Counted from the stretch's first letter, positions 11,798-23,881 are shown. The stretch is 64,000 nt of DNA from Lytechinus variegatus (GCF_018143015.1 NC_054755.1:13464624-13528623); one strand, 5' to 3'. Notes: generated by a model not told the origin, from the sequence alone. Numbers and translations are program-made.

Positions 11798-13139
11798 AAA
11801 GTTTCTATCAACGCGTGTATACATGGAACTCCATGCACTCACCAGAACACACATTGCAATCCATCGTGTGTGGCCCCTGCTGTGACCGTTGATGCTGGGG
11901 TGTATTATCTTCGGACCGAGGTCAAGAAACAGGTGTTTCTATACTTAAATTTCATGCTTGAGGGCAATAGGGTTTTGAGAAGAGATTTGATGATAAGGAA
12001 ACTTGGGGTATACTGCTCTTAAACACAAGATTTTCGTCATGAAGAAACATCCTCAAAATGTTACGTATGGGACATTCCATCCTTGGACAAGACCTAATTT
12101 GCATAATTAATTAGATGACACCACTTTTTTCTGCAAAAGTAATAAGATGTTAGGGGGTCCATGTCCCACCTATGGCTAAAAACAAGTTTTGTTTTCATTT
12201 TCTATGAGTTTTTATAATTGTCCCATACGTAATGCCCATGTATCAAATTTTTCTTAATGAAATTCTAAAATTCAACATTTGGGCTATCTTACCCCCACCA
12301 AAGATAACTTCTTAAATTAAAGATGAAATTTTGCCTTCCAGGTGACCTTTTCTTGGACTTGCCCTAACCCTTAGACATACAGTGTCTCCTTTTAGTGACA
12401 CTTTTGCAGTTTCTCTTAATCCTGACTGGCAGCAAGTACACAGGATATCCTACCAGAAAGAAAAAAAATGTACTGAACAATTTGATACTACATTCATGAG
12501 TTAAAGCCATTTAACTTCAGCTAATCATGTTCTTTAAATTAGCAATGCAATGAAAAAAAATGACCGTTTGAAAATGCTAATTGGCAACTTTCAGCTAAAA
12601 TTCGGTTATCATAATCTGTAAAGACTAAAGACTCATGTAAATCCATAATTTACTGATTATTTCAAAGTATGAAAATGAATAGACAATTCATGATTGTTGC
12701 AAATTCAAGGAGCAAAGGCAGATTACCATTACATATTGCCTCACAAAAGCTGTGTACCTCTGTGGGTTAAACTTAGTGCAAAAGTCTAGTTTTTTTGCTA
12801 TAATAAAATGCAGTCTCTTGCCAGGCTGCCTCTTGATGGTAGTAAATATGACATGAATACCTTCATAGAGCAAAGCATCAGTCCTATTCAGCCCAATGTA
12901 GACAGGATCTGATCTGCTTAAAACGGTGCCAATTTCCGATTTTCAATTCATTTTCACACTTAAAAAAATAGTATTGACACAACAGGAGTCTTAATAAATG
13001 ATGACAGTAAAATTTTAGCTGAAATTGGCCAATTTACATTTTGAACAGTGATTTGTTATTTTCATTGAATTGCCAAATTAGAGAGGAAATAGTAGCTGAA
13101 GTTACACAGCTTTTACTTGTGAACAGCACAACTTATGAC

Positions 13140-13860
13140 TCTGCCCACCGATGGTGGATGCCGGAGGCATTATGTTTTCAGGTATTCCGTCCCTTTTTCG
13201 TTCTCGCTGTAACTAAAAAAAACGGTAAACCAATCAGCTTCAAACTTGGCTCATGTGTGCATATATACAAGTGAAAATTATCTGATTGGTTTTGGGGTCT
13301 CGAGTTCAAAGGTAAAGGTCATAGAATTCAGTAAAATACATTAGAAATAAACCGTTCTTGCGATAATTCCAAAATCCTTTGACAGATCAACTTCAAACTT
13401 GGCTCATGTGTGCTGACAGTGATCTAATTAGATTCTGGGGTCTCAAGGTCAAAGTCATAGAATTTATAATATACATAAAAATGGACTGTTCTTGCGACGA
13501 CTCCAAGCAGGATAAGCCTCTATTTCATTTTTTATGTCTTTTGAGTAGAATTATGCTCTTTGCACAATATTCTTACAATTTATAGTTTATCAAGACTTCT
13601 TTTTTTTGTATTTCCCGCTATTTCCCATTTTTGTCAAAATTAGCTAGTCGGTATTTACCGGCCAACCCTGACTCCAAAACGCTTTGATGGATCAACTTCA
13701 AACTCGGCTCATGTATGAAGTGACAATGACCTGAGTAGATTTGGGGTCTCACAGTCAAATCTCAAGATCACAGGGTTCAATCAAGTGAACATACATGTAT
13801 GTCTGCTTTTTGAAGAAACAGTATTATGACTAGATTTTGAAGTCACAAGATCAAGGGTCT
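13140..13860. repeat. Tandem-repeat element, ~150-bp units
   Basis: The head is GATGGTGGATGCCGGAGGCATTATG. Three or more degenerate units follow, each with CTTCAAACT(T/C)GGCTCATGT, 'GATCTGATT/GTTTTGGGGTCTC' and 'AAGGTCAAAG'-like phrases (units begin near 13238, 13384 and 13690). Same architecture as the element at 8858-9773 but different sequence. Non-coding. The borders are approximate. Confidence 0.65.
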
Positions 13861-14348
13861 ATTTTTTTTCTTTCTGGAAATTGAAACTAGGAAATATATT
13901 TCTGGGCTCTGTAACACAAAGGTTTGCAATCCATCCCTAAATGGCAATGTCCAATCAAGATCATTGTGGCATGTGCATTTTGTTCATAACACTAAACAGT
14001 TTACCCTGTTTACCCTGTAAAAATAATTAATTCATGTGGTTCGTGTAGAAATCCTACGGCAAATTTATGCAAAATTCTAAAAAATATCAAAAACCCAATT
14101 ATTTTATTACAGACCCCTATAGTCTGCTACTTTTATTTTGGGGTTAAGTGTGTTCAGAGTGTACATTGACAATTCATTTCTTATTGCAAACCCCCACCCC
14201 ACGCCAATTTCTAGATTTTAAAAGGGGGCTCATGCATACAGACCCTGAAAAAATATCCAGTCATTTGGATTTATGAGTTGATGATTATCATACAGTGGTG
14301 TGCACATATTGGTTACTGAAGGTATCCTTCTATGATATTTACATGCAG

Positions 14349-17073
14349 ATGCAGTGGTTATGTAAGGATTGCAGATTTCAAACTACTAAAAGAACAATCC
14401 TGCTCAGGCACTACAATTACAACATGGCCACATAGGTCGACACCATCCTCAGCCATGCTTATATGAGCATTGCCCCTGCACATTTACAACCTGGAATTCA
14501 CTTCAAGCACACCTTTCAAGAAGTCATTTCTGAAGATGAGAATCAACGGTTTCCAACTTTGCTAGCATCATTCAAGTGTCTTCTATGTGATTGTTCGGAT
14601 GTTAGAACTGAAAAGGATTTCTTTGATCATCTGTACCAGCATTTACGAAACCATGAGAATGTAGCTTGTGTTTTCAATGATTGTGCATTTGAAACAAATG
14701 TGTATAGTACATTTACTTCTCATAAGTGCAGAAAACATAACCCACATTGCTTGAAAGACTTCAGAAGTGAAATTGTTACCATAGTAAGTACCTCCCAGGA
14801 TAGAGTAGACGATGAAAGTGACTCTTTGGAGACTTATCCTGAACAAGATTTGTCCAATGAAGTTAACATTGATTCAGAAGACAACAGTCCTGACAATTCA
14901 GGGAGTGACATTGAAGTGCATCTAGCTAGTTTTTTCCTTAAACTGAAGAGTGTGTTTTTCATGTTTCAAATGTTGCCACTCAAGAAATAGTAGATGAAAT
15001 AAAATTTATAGCAAGCTCAGGCTCTTTGTCTGGTGTGAAAAGTATTCTTTCAGACACATTGAAGAAACATAATCTCAACTTAGATGAGCAAATAATTCAA
15101 GATTTAGCAGATTCTGTCTGTATATCAAACCCAGTTCTCTCTGCTATTGGTAGGTCAGGCCTCTTGGCACAAATCATAGAAGGACTTTGTACTACAAGGA
15201 ACACTTCAATGTAGTAGATCCAGTCGAATATGCTCTTGATGAAGGGAAGACTAAAACCTTTCAATATGTCCCCATATTAAAGAGTATCCAACAAATCTTA
15301 AACAGAGAAGACTTACTCAGAGAGGCTTTGGATGCTGACAATGTTCATTCTAAGAGGCAGTCTGGTGACAAACTGAAGTACAAAACATACCGTGATGGTA
15401 AATACTTCAAATCTAATGACCTTTTGTGTAGCACTGACTTTCGCATATGTTTAACTCTTTATGTGGACGATTTTGAGATTTGCAATCCCCTAGGAACATC
15501 AAGGAAGAAACACAAAGTCTGTGGTGTGTACTGGACATTGTCAAATTTACCTTTGAAGTTATTGTCAGTGCTGAATTCCATCAATGTGGCCATTTTATGC
15601 AAAACAGCAGATGTTAAAGCATATGGGTATGCAAAGGTTCTTGAACCTCTTCTACAAGATCTTGTAAAATTAGAACAAGAAGGAGTATTTGTATCAGGCT
15701 TGGATAGAAAAGTGAAAGGTACTGTTCTCTGTGTAGTAGCAGACAATTTAGGTGCTCATGGGATAGGAGGTTTTGTGGAAAGTTTAGTGGAGATTATGTT
15801 TGTAGATTTTGTACTGGTCTACGTTCGGATTTTCAGAAGAAGGAAGTGCGATGGGGTGAATTTGAAGCAAGGACAAAAGCAAGCCATGCAGATCATATCA
15901 ATACCTTGGAACAAGATCCCAGAGCCACAAACTGCTTCGGAGTAAAAAAAGGATGTGTTCTCACTGAGAAATTACAATACTTTCATGCTATATCAGGCTA
16001 TCCTCCAGATCTTTTACATGATCTCTTTGAAGGAATTGTTCCTCGAGAACTGGCCCTTTGTTTGAATGTTCTGATTTCAAAGAAATACTGTGATCTGAAC
16101 AATTTGAATGAGAGAATCAAGTCTTTTCCTTTCAAGTATAATGACAAGGTAGATTCTCCACAATTGCTTCCCAAAGCACTGTCATCAACTCGAAGTATTG
16201 GTGGGAATGCTCATGAAAATTGGCTCCTTTTAAGGTTCCTACCTTTTCTCATTGGGGCAAAGATACCACATGATGAACCAGCGTGGCAGATACTAATGAT
16301 GCTAAAAGATATTGTGGAACTTGCAGTTTCTCCTGCCCATTCAGAAGAGTCTATTGTTTATCTTGATTGTAAGATATCTGAGCACAGGCTCCTTTTCCAG
16401 TCATTGTTTCCCGATGAAAAACTTTTGCCCAAACATCACTTTTTGGAGCATTATCCAGAGAAGAATCGTGAATTTGGACCACTTGCAGCCCTGTGGAACA
16501 TGCGATTTGAGGGAAAGCATCGATATTTCAAGCAAACTGTACGCTACACTGGATGTTTCAAAACATTTTGTTAACACTGTCAAGAAACCATCAATTGATG
16601 ATGGCATACTATATGCACTCTTCAAGCAGAGGAAGTGTCAAATTAGAGGTCAATGGAGTTTCAACATTGTCTTTGGATGAAATGAAAGAAGCAGCTGCTA
16701 AAGCAGTCAAAGACAGGTATGGGAAGGTAGCCTATGTTCAAATGGCGAAACAGGTTTGCTACCATGGAACAATTTACAATCTTGGAATGATCCTATCATT
16801 TGGCTCTTTCAGTGGCCTGCCATGCTTTGTGGAAATTGTTCACACATCATCATACAAGGAAGCAAACCAAGTTTCATAGTGAAGAAGCTAAGTGCATGGT
16901 ATGATGAGCATCTACGTTCCTTTGAGCTCCACACAGATTTACATTCCATGGCTCTCATTGCTGTTGAACCTCATGAGCTGAATGATTTTCATCCACTGGT
17001 GGCATATAGCATTTCTAGAAGACGGATGGTGACCTTGAAGACATATATTCATTCTTTTTGGTACGCATGTTAA
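14349..17073 (+). pseudogene. DDE-type transposase with N-terminal zinc fingers, frameshifted
   Basis: Conceptually about 900 residues. Translation can begin at an ATG directly after a splice-acceptor-like ACATGCAG (14341-14348). The N-terminus has zinc-finger motifs: CKDCRFQTTKRT...RHY, then CLYEHCPCTFTTWNSLQAHL with a following His, then CLLCDCSDV and CVFNDCAF with paired His. The catalytic part contains CVVADNLGAHGIGGF, SGYPPDLLHDLFEGIVP, LLPKHHFLEHYP and WNMRFEGKHRYFKQ. These are hallmark blocks of a transposase-like family common in fish and invertebrates, probably allied to the CMC (CACTA/Mirage/Chapaev) group. The allocation of DDE residues is inferred. One-base frameshifts occur near 14415, 14529, 14957, 15185, 15783, 16556 and 16845. 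No in-frame nonsense codon is seen between them. The C-terminus ends at a stop, 17071-17073. Inactive as written, unless the indels are assembly errors. Confidence 0.8.
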
Positions 17074-17103
17074 CCTTTTGATCGAACTAAAAAGAGCAGA
17101 CAT

Positions 17104-17700
17104 TTGAAGAGTTTAGTTGCAAAAGGGGTTAGGTCCACTTTGAACCATTCCAAGAAAAACCATGTTTTTTATTCTCACTGCAATATTCTCGTAAGAACCT
17201 TAATTGTCATGATGTACTACCCTATCATGTGAACATAAAATTGGATATAAAAGAAATCTGACTTTCTTCAATTTTTTTCTATATTTCCTTTAAAAAATTG
17301 TCATTGTGGACCAACCCCTTTTGCAAGTAAACTGAAATGAATCTAATCTATTTTGATTAAGCAAGTGGTTTTTCTTTGCCACTTTTATTCATTTGTCAAA
17401 TGAATTTCAAATTTACTTTGTTTTCATCAGAGCGACTAAAATTTTGAGGTTTGAGACTGAAAAACAATAAAAATTTATGAACAATGGACCTAACCCCTTT
17501 GAACCCCTTTTGCAACTAAACTGAAATGGACCTAACCCCTTTTGAAAAAAAAGTGTTTTTTCGTTGCCATTTGGATCACTTTTAATGGGAATTTCAACTT
17601 TTCTTGGTATCATAGAGCAACTTAAAATCTATACATTAAGACATAAAAATCATATTTGATGAAAAATGGACCTAACCCCTTTTGCAAGTGAGCTCTTCAT
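17104..17700. mobile_element. ~600-bp inverted-repeat element with TTGCAAAAGGGGTTAGGTCC arms
   Basis: The left arm GAAGAGTTTAGTTGCAAAAG continues as GGGTTAGGTCC. The right arm is its inverse, ending TTGCAAGTGAGCTCTTC. Further copies of GGACCTAACCCCTTTT lie inside (near 17306, 17486 and 17529), so it is an internally repetitive foldback. It starts about 30 bp after the transposase stop codon. It could be the subterminal part of that transposon or an independent MITE. Confidence 0.75.
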
Positions 17701-17852
17701 ATGTAGGCAATTAAATAGTTTTGATATTTATATGATTTCCAGATTTCCCCAAAAATTTCTTGTTGCCCCCCAAAAGCACTTTTCTTTTTCATGGAGCAAT
17801 TCAAATACAGTACACTAGTGCTTTGCGATGAAGGTTGTGTTTAAGGCCCGGA

Positions 17853-18500
17853 GGGGCCACTTCATTGACGACTGGATACCATGCGCGACTACGGGGTCTT
17901 GAAAAGCACCCTAAACACTTATTTTCCATATTCTGAGAATGCACCCCTTAACAAGTATTGGCGTGTGAAACCCTACCCTTAACAAGTATTGGAAACAAAT
18001 ACTATTTGTAAGTATTCCCAGAATTGAGCCTCTAAACAAGTACAACAATGTATTTTCCATATTCTGAAAATGCACCCCTTAGCAAGTATTGGAAACAAAA
18101 CGATACTCTTGGCAAGTATTCCCGAAATTAACCCCTAAACAAGTACAGCGATATTTTATGTCAAGGGTCCATCGGTCGTTTTAACCTTTACACACCATTA
18201 TGTTGGTTTAGTACCGCCCCACCTTCCACAACTCATGCAAATCGGACTCTAAACACGTAGTGTTGGGAGGATATCCTTTATAAAACATTGTGATTTTGTT
18301 TCATCATCCCCGCATATTTGACCCTAAATACTTATATTTTTCCGAGCAAAATAGATACCCTTTTTTCAATATTTTGTGTTTTTGACACCCTTATGTTCCT
18401 AACGTAACGTGCCCTATCTGGAAAAGACATCCTTTTATATGTTTTTTTTTGGTCGCGCATGGTATCCACTCGTCAATGTAAGTGGCCCCCCCCCCCCCCC
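17853..18500. mobile_element. MITE with internal AACAAGTATTGGAAACAAA minisatellite
   Basis: GGGGCCACTTCATTGACGAC, then TGGATACCATGCGCGAC at the left, is mirrored at the right by GTCGCGCATGGTATCCACTC, then GTCAATGTAAGTGGCCCC. Inside, 'CACCCCTTAACAAGTATTGG' and 'CCTAAACAAGTAC' phrases recur at roughly 110-130 bp. A C-run of 16 or more sits at the right end. It lies between the transposase and the PB1-domain gene. Confidence 0.8.
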
Positions 18501-18962
18501 GGGGTTTCAGGGCTTGTTTTGAAAGGATGGTTTCCATCGCGATGGGGCACATTGAAGGGAACGCAACCATTCGGCAAAAAGTCCTCTGGGTTTCAATGAA
18601 AGGGTGTATTGGGAGCATCGGGTCGCGTCACACGTCTGAACATCACCGTTCGTCAAAAGCAGAAAGTATCTCTACTAAGATTTTCTTGAGATGACAATTG
18701 CTTAGTATAACCTTCCTATAACATTACAGCAAGATCACAAAATATATCTTGATTCCCTTTTCTTTTTTTTTTCTTTTTTGGTGGTTTTTGCATATATTTT
18801 CATGAGAGTGGAAAATGCTGCATGTTCTATGGACAAATTGCAATAAGGATTTGTCCAATTATATATCTAGACTACTTAAATGGCATTATGCAATATGCAA
18901 AGCCCTTGAGTGTTTTATTTTTGTCCCTCAATTGTTTTACTTTCAGATTGCCCTGCAAGGTT

Positions 18963-21900
18963 ATGATGGAAGAATCTAAGGAATGCAAGCTGAGGATAGT
19001 CGTTGGGGATGGTGATTACAGAAAGTTGACACTACCAGATGAGGTCACATCACTCATTGACATCATAAGACAGACATTCTACTTGAAGGGTGATTTTCGT
19101 CTGCAGTACTTAGACAAAGATTTCAGTGACTTTGTTAATCTTGAAAGTGTACATGAGATAATGGATAAGGATACCTCGAAGGTTGTGGTGCTCTCGGTAC
19201 CAGAAACTGAAAGTGAACTGGACAGTAGCAGTATTTCTTCAGCTCCTTCTGGTGATACACAGATGCTGTCTGATGATTCATCCTCTGATTTCAGTTCATC
19301 ACCCCACACCAGGGGTTCCACGTCCAGGCAGAATACATGGCCTGCTCGATTTCCCATTCCGAAGTTTGCATATGACACTGAAATAAAGTTGAGCAATGGT
19401 AACAAGCAATACAGAGAAACAGGTTCCTGTTTGAAAGAAGGCATCAACAAGCATGACATTTTGGAAAAGCTGGCCGAACACATTTTCATGTATGAAGCAT
19501 ATCCCTCGGATGAACACCTATCAGAAGTGGCTAGAAGACTGGTGCAGAAGCATCCATGCCTACAGGAACCTCATGGAACATGGTTTGAATGGAAGAACAG
19601 CTTAAAATTCAAAATGGGCAATTATCGATCCAAGCTTCGAAAGTTTTGCCCAGAAGTTGCGGTGAATGCCTTGACCAGCAAGAGACCAGGAAAGGAAAAG
19701 CTTGCAAATAGTGTGAAAAAACCACGTCGTAGTGAGATTAACTATTTACCAAACATGCCAGATGCTGAAACACCGGATACCTTGGAAAGTGAACGCAAAG
19801 CCTTAATTGACGAAGTCAAGAAGAAAAATAATGAGAACATTGTTGCTGACAAAATGGCCAAGACATTTCCACTACGGAGAAAGGAAATAGTTGGTGATAG
19901 ACCTTTAGTGAGCACATTAAAGGAAAGATGGCCTGGGCTGTTTGGAGAAAGTCAGGTATTATACTGTGTGTAAAGGCCATGTATTCATCTTTATCAAGTT
20001 TATACTAAACTTGGTCATAAACTCATCAGACAATCAACAATTTCTAAACTGGACAATTTTCCACTTTTCACAACTTTTCACCCAAATGGGAATCCTGTGC
20101 AACCTAATTTCCATACTCTTTACAAAGTTGAGCAGTGCTCAACCAAGCATGAATTATGTTCTTATTTTCGGGGGTCATATAAGTTGAGCTCATGAGCCCC
20201 AATACCCATAAAAAATTACCTCATTGTCATTTTGGCAGCCATTTCAAAAGTGTCTTTTTTTCTTTTTAGACACACGGTATGAATCAATTCATGGAATAAC
20301 GGCATGTTTTAGCTGCTTGGAAGAAAATGGATATTTCTCTTTTTTTGTACTTACTATCAATCATTTACCTTCGCTAGCCCACGCTATTATTGAAAACTCG
20401 TAGCCAGGGGGAAGGGGGCTATTTTACCTCCCCCCTTCAAAATGTGCTATTTAAGCATAAAATGAGACTATTTTGCTAAAATTCCTTAGATGAAGCCTGA
20501 ATAAACTTTTTTTTTAGGTTTTCTATTACTATTCTTAATAAATATACCCCCAAAAAATAAAGGACGATCAAATTTGATTTCTTGTGTATTTAAAAAAAAT
20601 GTTTTTCACTCCTTTTATTTCTATTTTTAAATGGAATTTGTTCACCCCAAAACAGTTTTAATAGCATCAGTTGGCCTACAATATTGGTTTTTATATCCAC
20701 GTAAACATTGCGTACTTCTCTGACATAACTCTTCAAGTTGGATGTGTACAGGTAGTCCCTTTTAAGCAGCTTTGTCCAAGCTTTATCTCAACACCTGTGA
20801 ACACATTTTGCAAAACCTGTGAATCTACATTGTGTAGAATTTATACACTGATGATGACGTATCTAGTTTACACATCTGTAGACAAAAGAATATGAATATC
20901 CTAAATTGTTTAGATGAAATTGGATTTTGGCTTTAATACTGTCTTTGTGTTTGTCATTCTCAATCCAGATAAAGGCAGAATTTATGCGCATAACAACAAA
21001 ACCTCTCTCAGCAACTTTCTTCAGGAAATTCGACAACATCAGTCACCGGCTTATCAGTATCTGCAGGTCCAAAGGAGGTGCCCTTGGAAAGAAGTTACAA
21101 GAAATCATGCAGCCTCTGGAAGAAACTGGGGTAAAAGTTTATTTATTTAAAAATTTTCTCAAGGGTAAAAAGCAGCTCCTCTTTTATCTCTTGCTTTATT
21201 TATAACCTGTGGGGGGGGGGGGTAGAATTTTGTGATTCTAATTGATGGCATACTATTAGCAACAAAGGAGCTTGCATCAATTGTGAATTTCATCCTACAG
21301 CTCAGATGAGCGTTAAGCTCCCTGGTGTTCTCGTTATTTTTAGTATGTGATATGCACAGATATAGGCTTTTGATCAACATGTGATCTGTAAATTGTAATC
21401 TGACAATGGCACCCATACTGTAAGTACGACTCACAACAAAATTTGGTATAAAAATGTGTGGTAGACTTAAACCCAAGAAGACTGGGGGGGGGCTGATTCA
21501 CCCCCCCCCCTCAACATTTTTCGCGATAAATCCGCCGCGCTGAATTTTTTGCCGCGTCACTCACTGATTTGTTACTTTCAAGTCTCGCGCAACTTTTGAG
21601 ACCAAAATTGTGACCTCCGGGTACGCGGTTCCAAAATTACACAACATTTCATAAGTGCATGCAGACCCAAAATTACTAAAAAAACATGAATTTGTGTACA
21701 CAAATCCAATGCAAATAGTGTTTTTAGCCAAAATTCATAAATGTATCATTTTTCCTTTTACTGCTTAAAATCAATTAATTTTATCATTTTATGGTCAAAA
21801 TAAAGTCCCTGACGATTTGCATTGAAAAAACAATAAGTCGAAAAGCATAAGTAATTTAGAAAACAATAGAATACATAAGAAAATAAATGTGATGTTGAAA

Positions 21901-23319
21901 TTTTTGAAAAATCAATTTGATCAGATGCCTATCTAGAGTATGTCAAACAAAAATTAGCATTTTAGGGGCATTATTTTATTAATTAGAGCAAACTTATGAT
22001 TTTCTGCATAAATTAGCATAATTAATGACCACTGAGATTTTTCGCAGAATTTGATGTTATAGTTTTGTAGATAATGCCATGGGTGATGCGCATGCCAATT
22101 TTCTTCGCGATCGCGCGTTTGACGGCCGAGATCATAAGGCGGGCTGAATCAGCCCCCCCCCCCCCCCCCCCCCCCCGTCTATTTAGGGTTAAGAGGAAAT
22201 AAGTCATGAAAGATGAATGCAAAATTCTGAGTGGTTTTTAGGCAGTAAAAAAATATTGTCTTTATTTTTTTTCTACCAATTAAGGACATCAACAAGCGAC
22301 GTGAAGTGATCCTAACTGCATTATGCCACTACCTGGGGGAGGACAGTAGTCAGTTGATTTCAGAGTATTTGGTAAGTGTAGTACAAAGAAAACTAATGAT
22401 TTATTGGGAATCTTATTTCTATTTTAGGGTTAACAATGTGTATAATATCCATGGTAATGATATTAAAAGGAAGTCCACCCCAGAAAGTAAGTTTCTATTA
22501 CTAAAAGCTTTTAAAAAATCGAAACAGATCAGTGAAAATTTGAAGAAAATCTGAACAAGAGTAAGAAAGATGAAATCAATGAAATGGAAATTGCCAAGTA
22601 AACACAAGAAAACAGTGAGTCCCCCTTTTTAAAAGGAACATAACTTTTTATTGGAGGGGTGTCCAGTAATGAAATTTTTACAGATCTGATTCGTTCATTT
22701 GTATGCTTTTGTTTCATCTAATTTTATGTGACAGTGGACTTTAACCAGTTACCTGTGCCAGTACATCCCATTTTCTAAAAATTGATGTACTGTTACAAAT
22801 TCACTTGGCCTTATTTGTCTGGCCATGTCATCGGCTCGAAAATTTTCTCTTTTGTGACCACAGGTGGAGTCAAGATCAAAGAGACAAATACTGTCCATCT
22901 GTTCTGATTTTAAGTACAAAGGTGTTTTTCATCTTAAAAAAAAAGCCCAACCCTGATGTTCTATAATGTAAGTTTGTTGTATTTTACATTTGCAGGACAC
23001 AACTCTACCTGAGGAGATCCTAGAAAGAGAGAGGGAGAAAGCCATGAAGATATATGTTGTGAAGAAGGAGGGAGGTGATGTCAGTGATCCACCAGCCGAC
23101 ATAGGGATCATCCTCGAAGGAGTGGATGTAGTCAGCAACATCCGAAGTGTAGCAGATGCCTTAATTCTCATTTTTGGACTGGTCTACGCAGTTGACTTGC
23201 AATATCCTCCAAAGCTGAAGTACCTATTTGAGGTTATTCAAAAACTCATTATGGGCCTCGAGGGCTCTGGGAAACTCTCACCCAAAGTCCAATCTCTGAA
23301 ACTCAAGCTGATGGTTTAA
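18963..23319 (+). CDS. PB1-like domain protein ('SAMD3-like' family), four exons, 521 aa
   Basis: Exons: 18947-19955 (coding from ATG 18963), 20969-21130, 22285-22371 and 22996-23319 (stop TAA). Every internal junction is GT...AG with polypyrimidine acceptors, and all introns are phase 0, giving 331+54+29+107 codons. The first exon is preceded by a strong acceptor (TTTTACTTTCAG), so a non-coding upstream exon is likely. Residues 8-78 form a PB1-like fold (KLRIVVGDGDYRKLTLP, FRLQYLDKDFSDFVNL). Residues 83-125 are acidic and Ser-rich. Conserved blocks follow: WPARFPIPKFAYD, FEWKNSLKFKMGNYRSKLRK, KKPRRSEINYLPN, TFPLRRKEIV and ERWPGLF. Exon 2 has AEFMRITTKPLSATF and KGGALGKKL. The last exon ends GLEGSGKLSPKVQSLKLKLM. 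This matches fish proteins annotated as SAMD3-like, although no SAM domain is visible. Function unknown; probably a transposon partner protein. An AATAAA lies at 23876. Confidence 0.85.
21467..22192. mobile_element. TTAA-flanked 726-bp element inside intron 2 of the PB1 gene
   Basis: Left TTAAACCCAAGAAGAC, then a G-run and GCTGATTC. Right GGCTGAATCAGCC, then a C24 run, GTCTATTTAGGG and TTAA. The ends are inverted and both are bounded by TTAA, as in piggyBac-like or Kolobok-like insertions. It shares an inverted TTTGCATTGGATTTG block with 25351-26075. Non-coding. Confidence 0.75.
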
Positions 23320-23764
23320 GTAGGAATCCAACAAAGGAAAACGATGGAGACTTTTAATGTCCAGTTCAAATTCGTTCTGCAGTTTTATTATGTCATTTTT
23401 TGTGTTTCAGTGGGAAATTGTTTTCACCATAGTACCATAATACACAATTTGTATTGGGTCAGGATTTCCGTTTCGGAATGAAATGGTGTTCATTGTTATT
23501 AATATTGTTTTGTTTTTGTTTTGAAATTTTTTGGCAACTTTCAGTACTTTGGGCATCAAAATTCTTACTTTGATTGGCACCACCATATTTATTACCAAAC
23601 TTTACATCGTAAACTCTCTTCCCAAAGAAGTGAACACTATCCCTTCGAAACAGGAATCTGAGCCTTAATTAGATGAACATTTCTGTTTTTAGGACCACAC
23701 GTAATCAATATATTTAAGTATTATTTATGTTTCTGAGGTGTCATATCTTCTATAATTTGAATAA

Positions 23765-23825
23765 TTTAGGGGTAATTACTGGGGGTCTTTTGCCCCATGA
23801 CCCCCCCCCCCCCTTGTATCAGCCC
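23765..23825. repeat. G/C-run palindromic fragment
   Basis: ACTGGGGGTCTTTTGCCCC, then a C-run of about 12. It resembles the terminal part of the G-run repeat elements. Fragment only. Confidence 0.35.
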
Positions 23826-23875
23826 TGAGGTATGTCTTTTTTGCTGTATCACCTTCAAATACCTTGAGCAATTGT

Positions 23876-23881
23876 AATAAA
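23876..23881 (+). promoter_or_regulatory. Candidate polyadenylation signal for the PB1-domain gene
   Basis: AATAAA about 555 bp downstream of the stop codon. I did not find a closer canonical copy with convincing context, so the assignment is tentative. Confidence 0.3.

Larger units (their letters stand above)
9817..12364. mobile_element. 2.55-kb inverted-repeat element with repeated GTTACGTATGGGACA motif
   Basis: GGGCAAGTCCAAGA at the left end is the exact reverse complement of TCTTGGACTTGCCC at the right end. The four bases outside each end are both TAAC, as expected of a target-site duplication. Eight copies of a 15-bp motif (GTTACGTATGGGACA, two of them with ACATA in place of ACGTA) occur only inside this interval. 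Plus copies are at 9840, 10008, 10212, 10233 and 12060; minus copies are at 11034, 11050 and 12219. No transposase-like ORF is visible. A MITE is nested at 10354-10741 and a GAAA microsatellite at 11720. It is probably a non-autonomous DNA transposon whose family I cannot name. Confidence 0.7.

Noticed and set aside
11455..12022. Overlapping Lys/Glu/Arg-rich frames
   Set aside because: The central part is a GAAA microsatellite and the flanks lack recognisable domains or splice context.
17865..18370. Regularly spaced repeats considered as an array like CRISPR
   Set aside because: Degenerate minisatellite inside an inverted-repeat element in an animal genome; the spacers are themselves repeated.
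19079..19517. Minus-strand ORFs of 136 and 72 residues
   Set aside because: Antisense shadows of the first exon of the PB1-domain gene.
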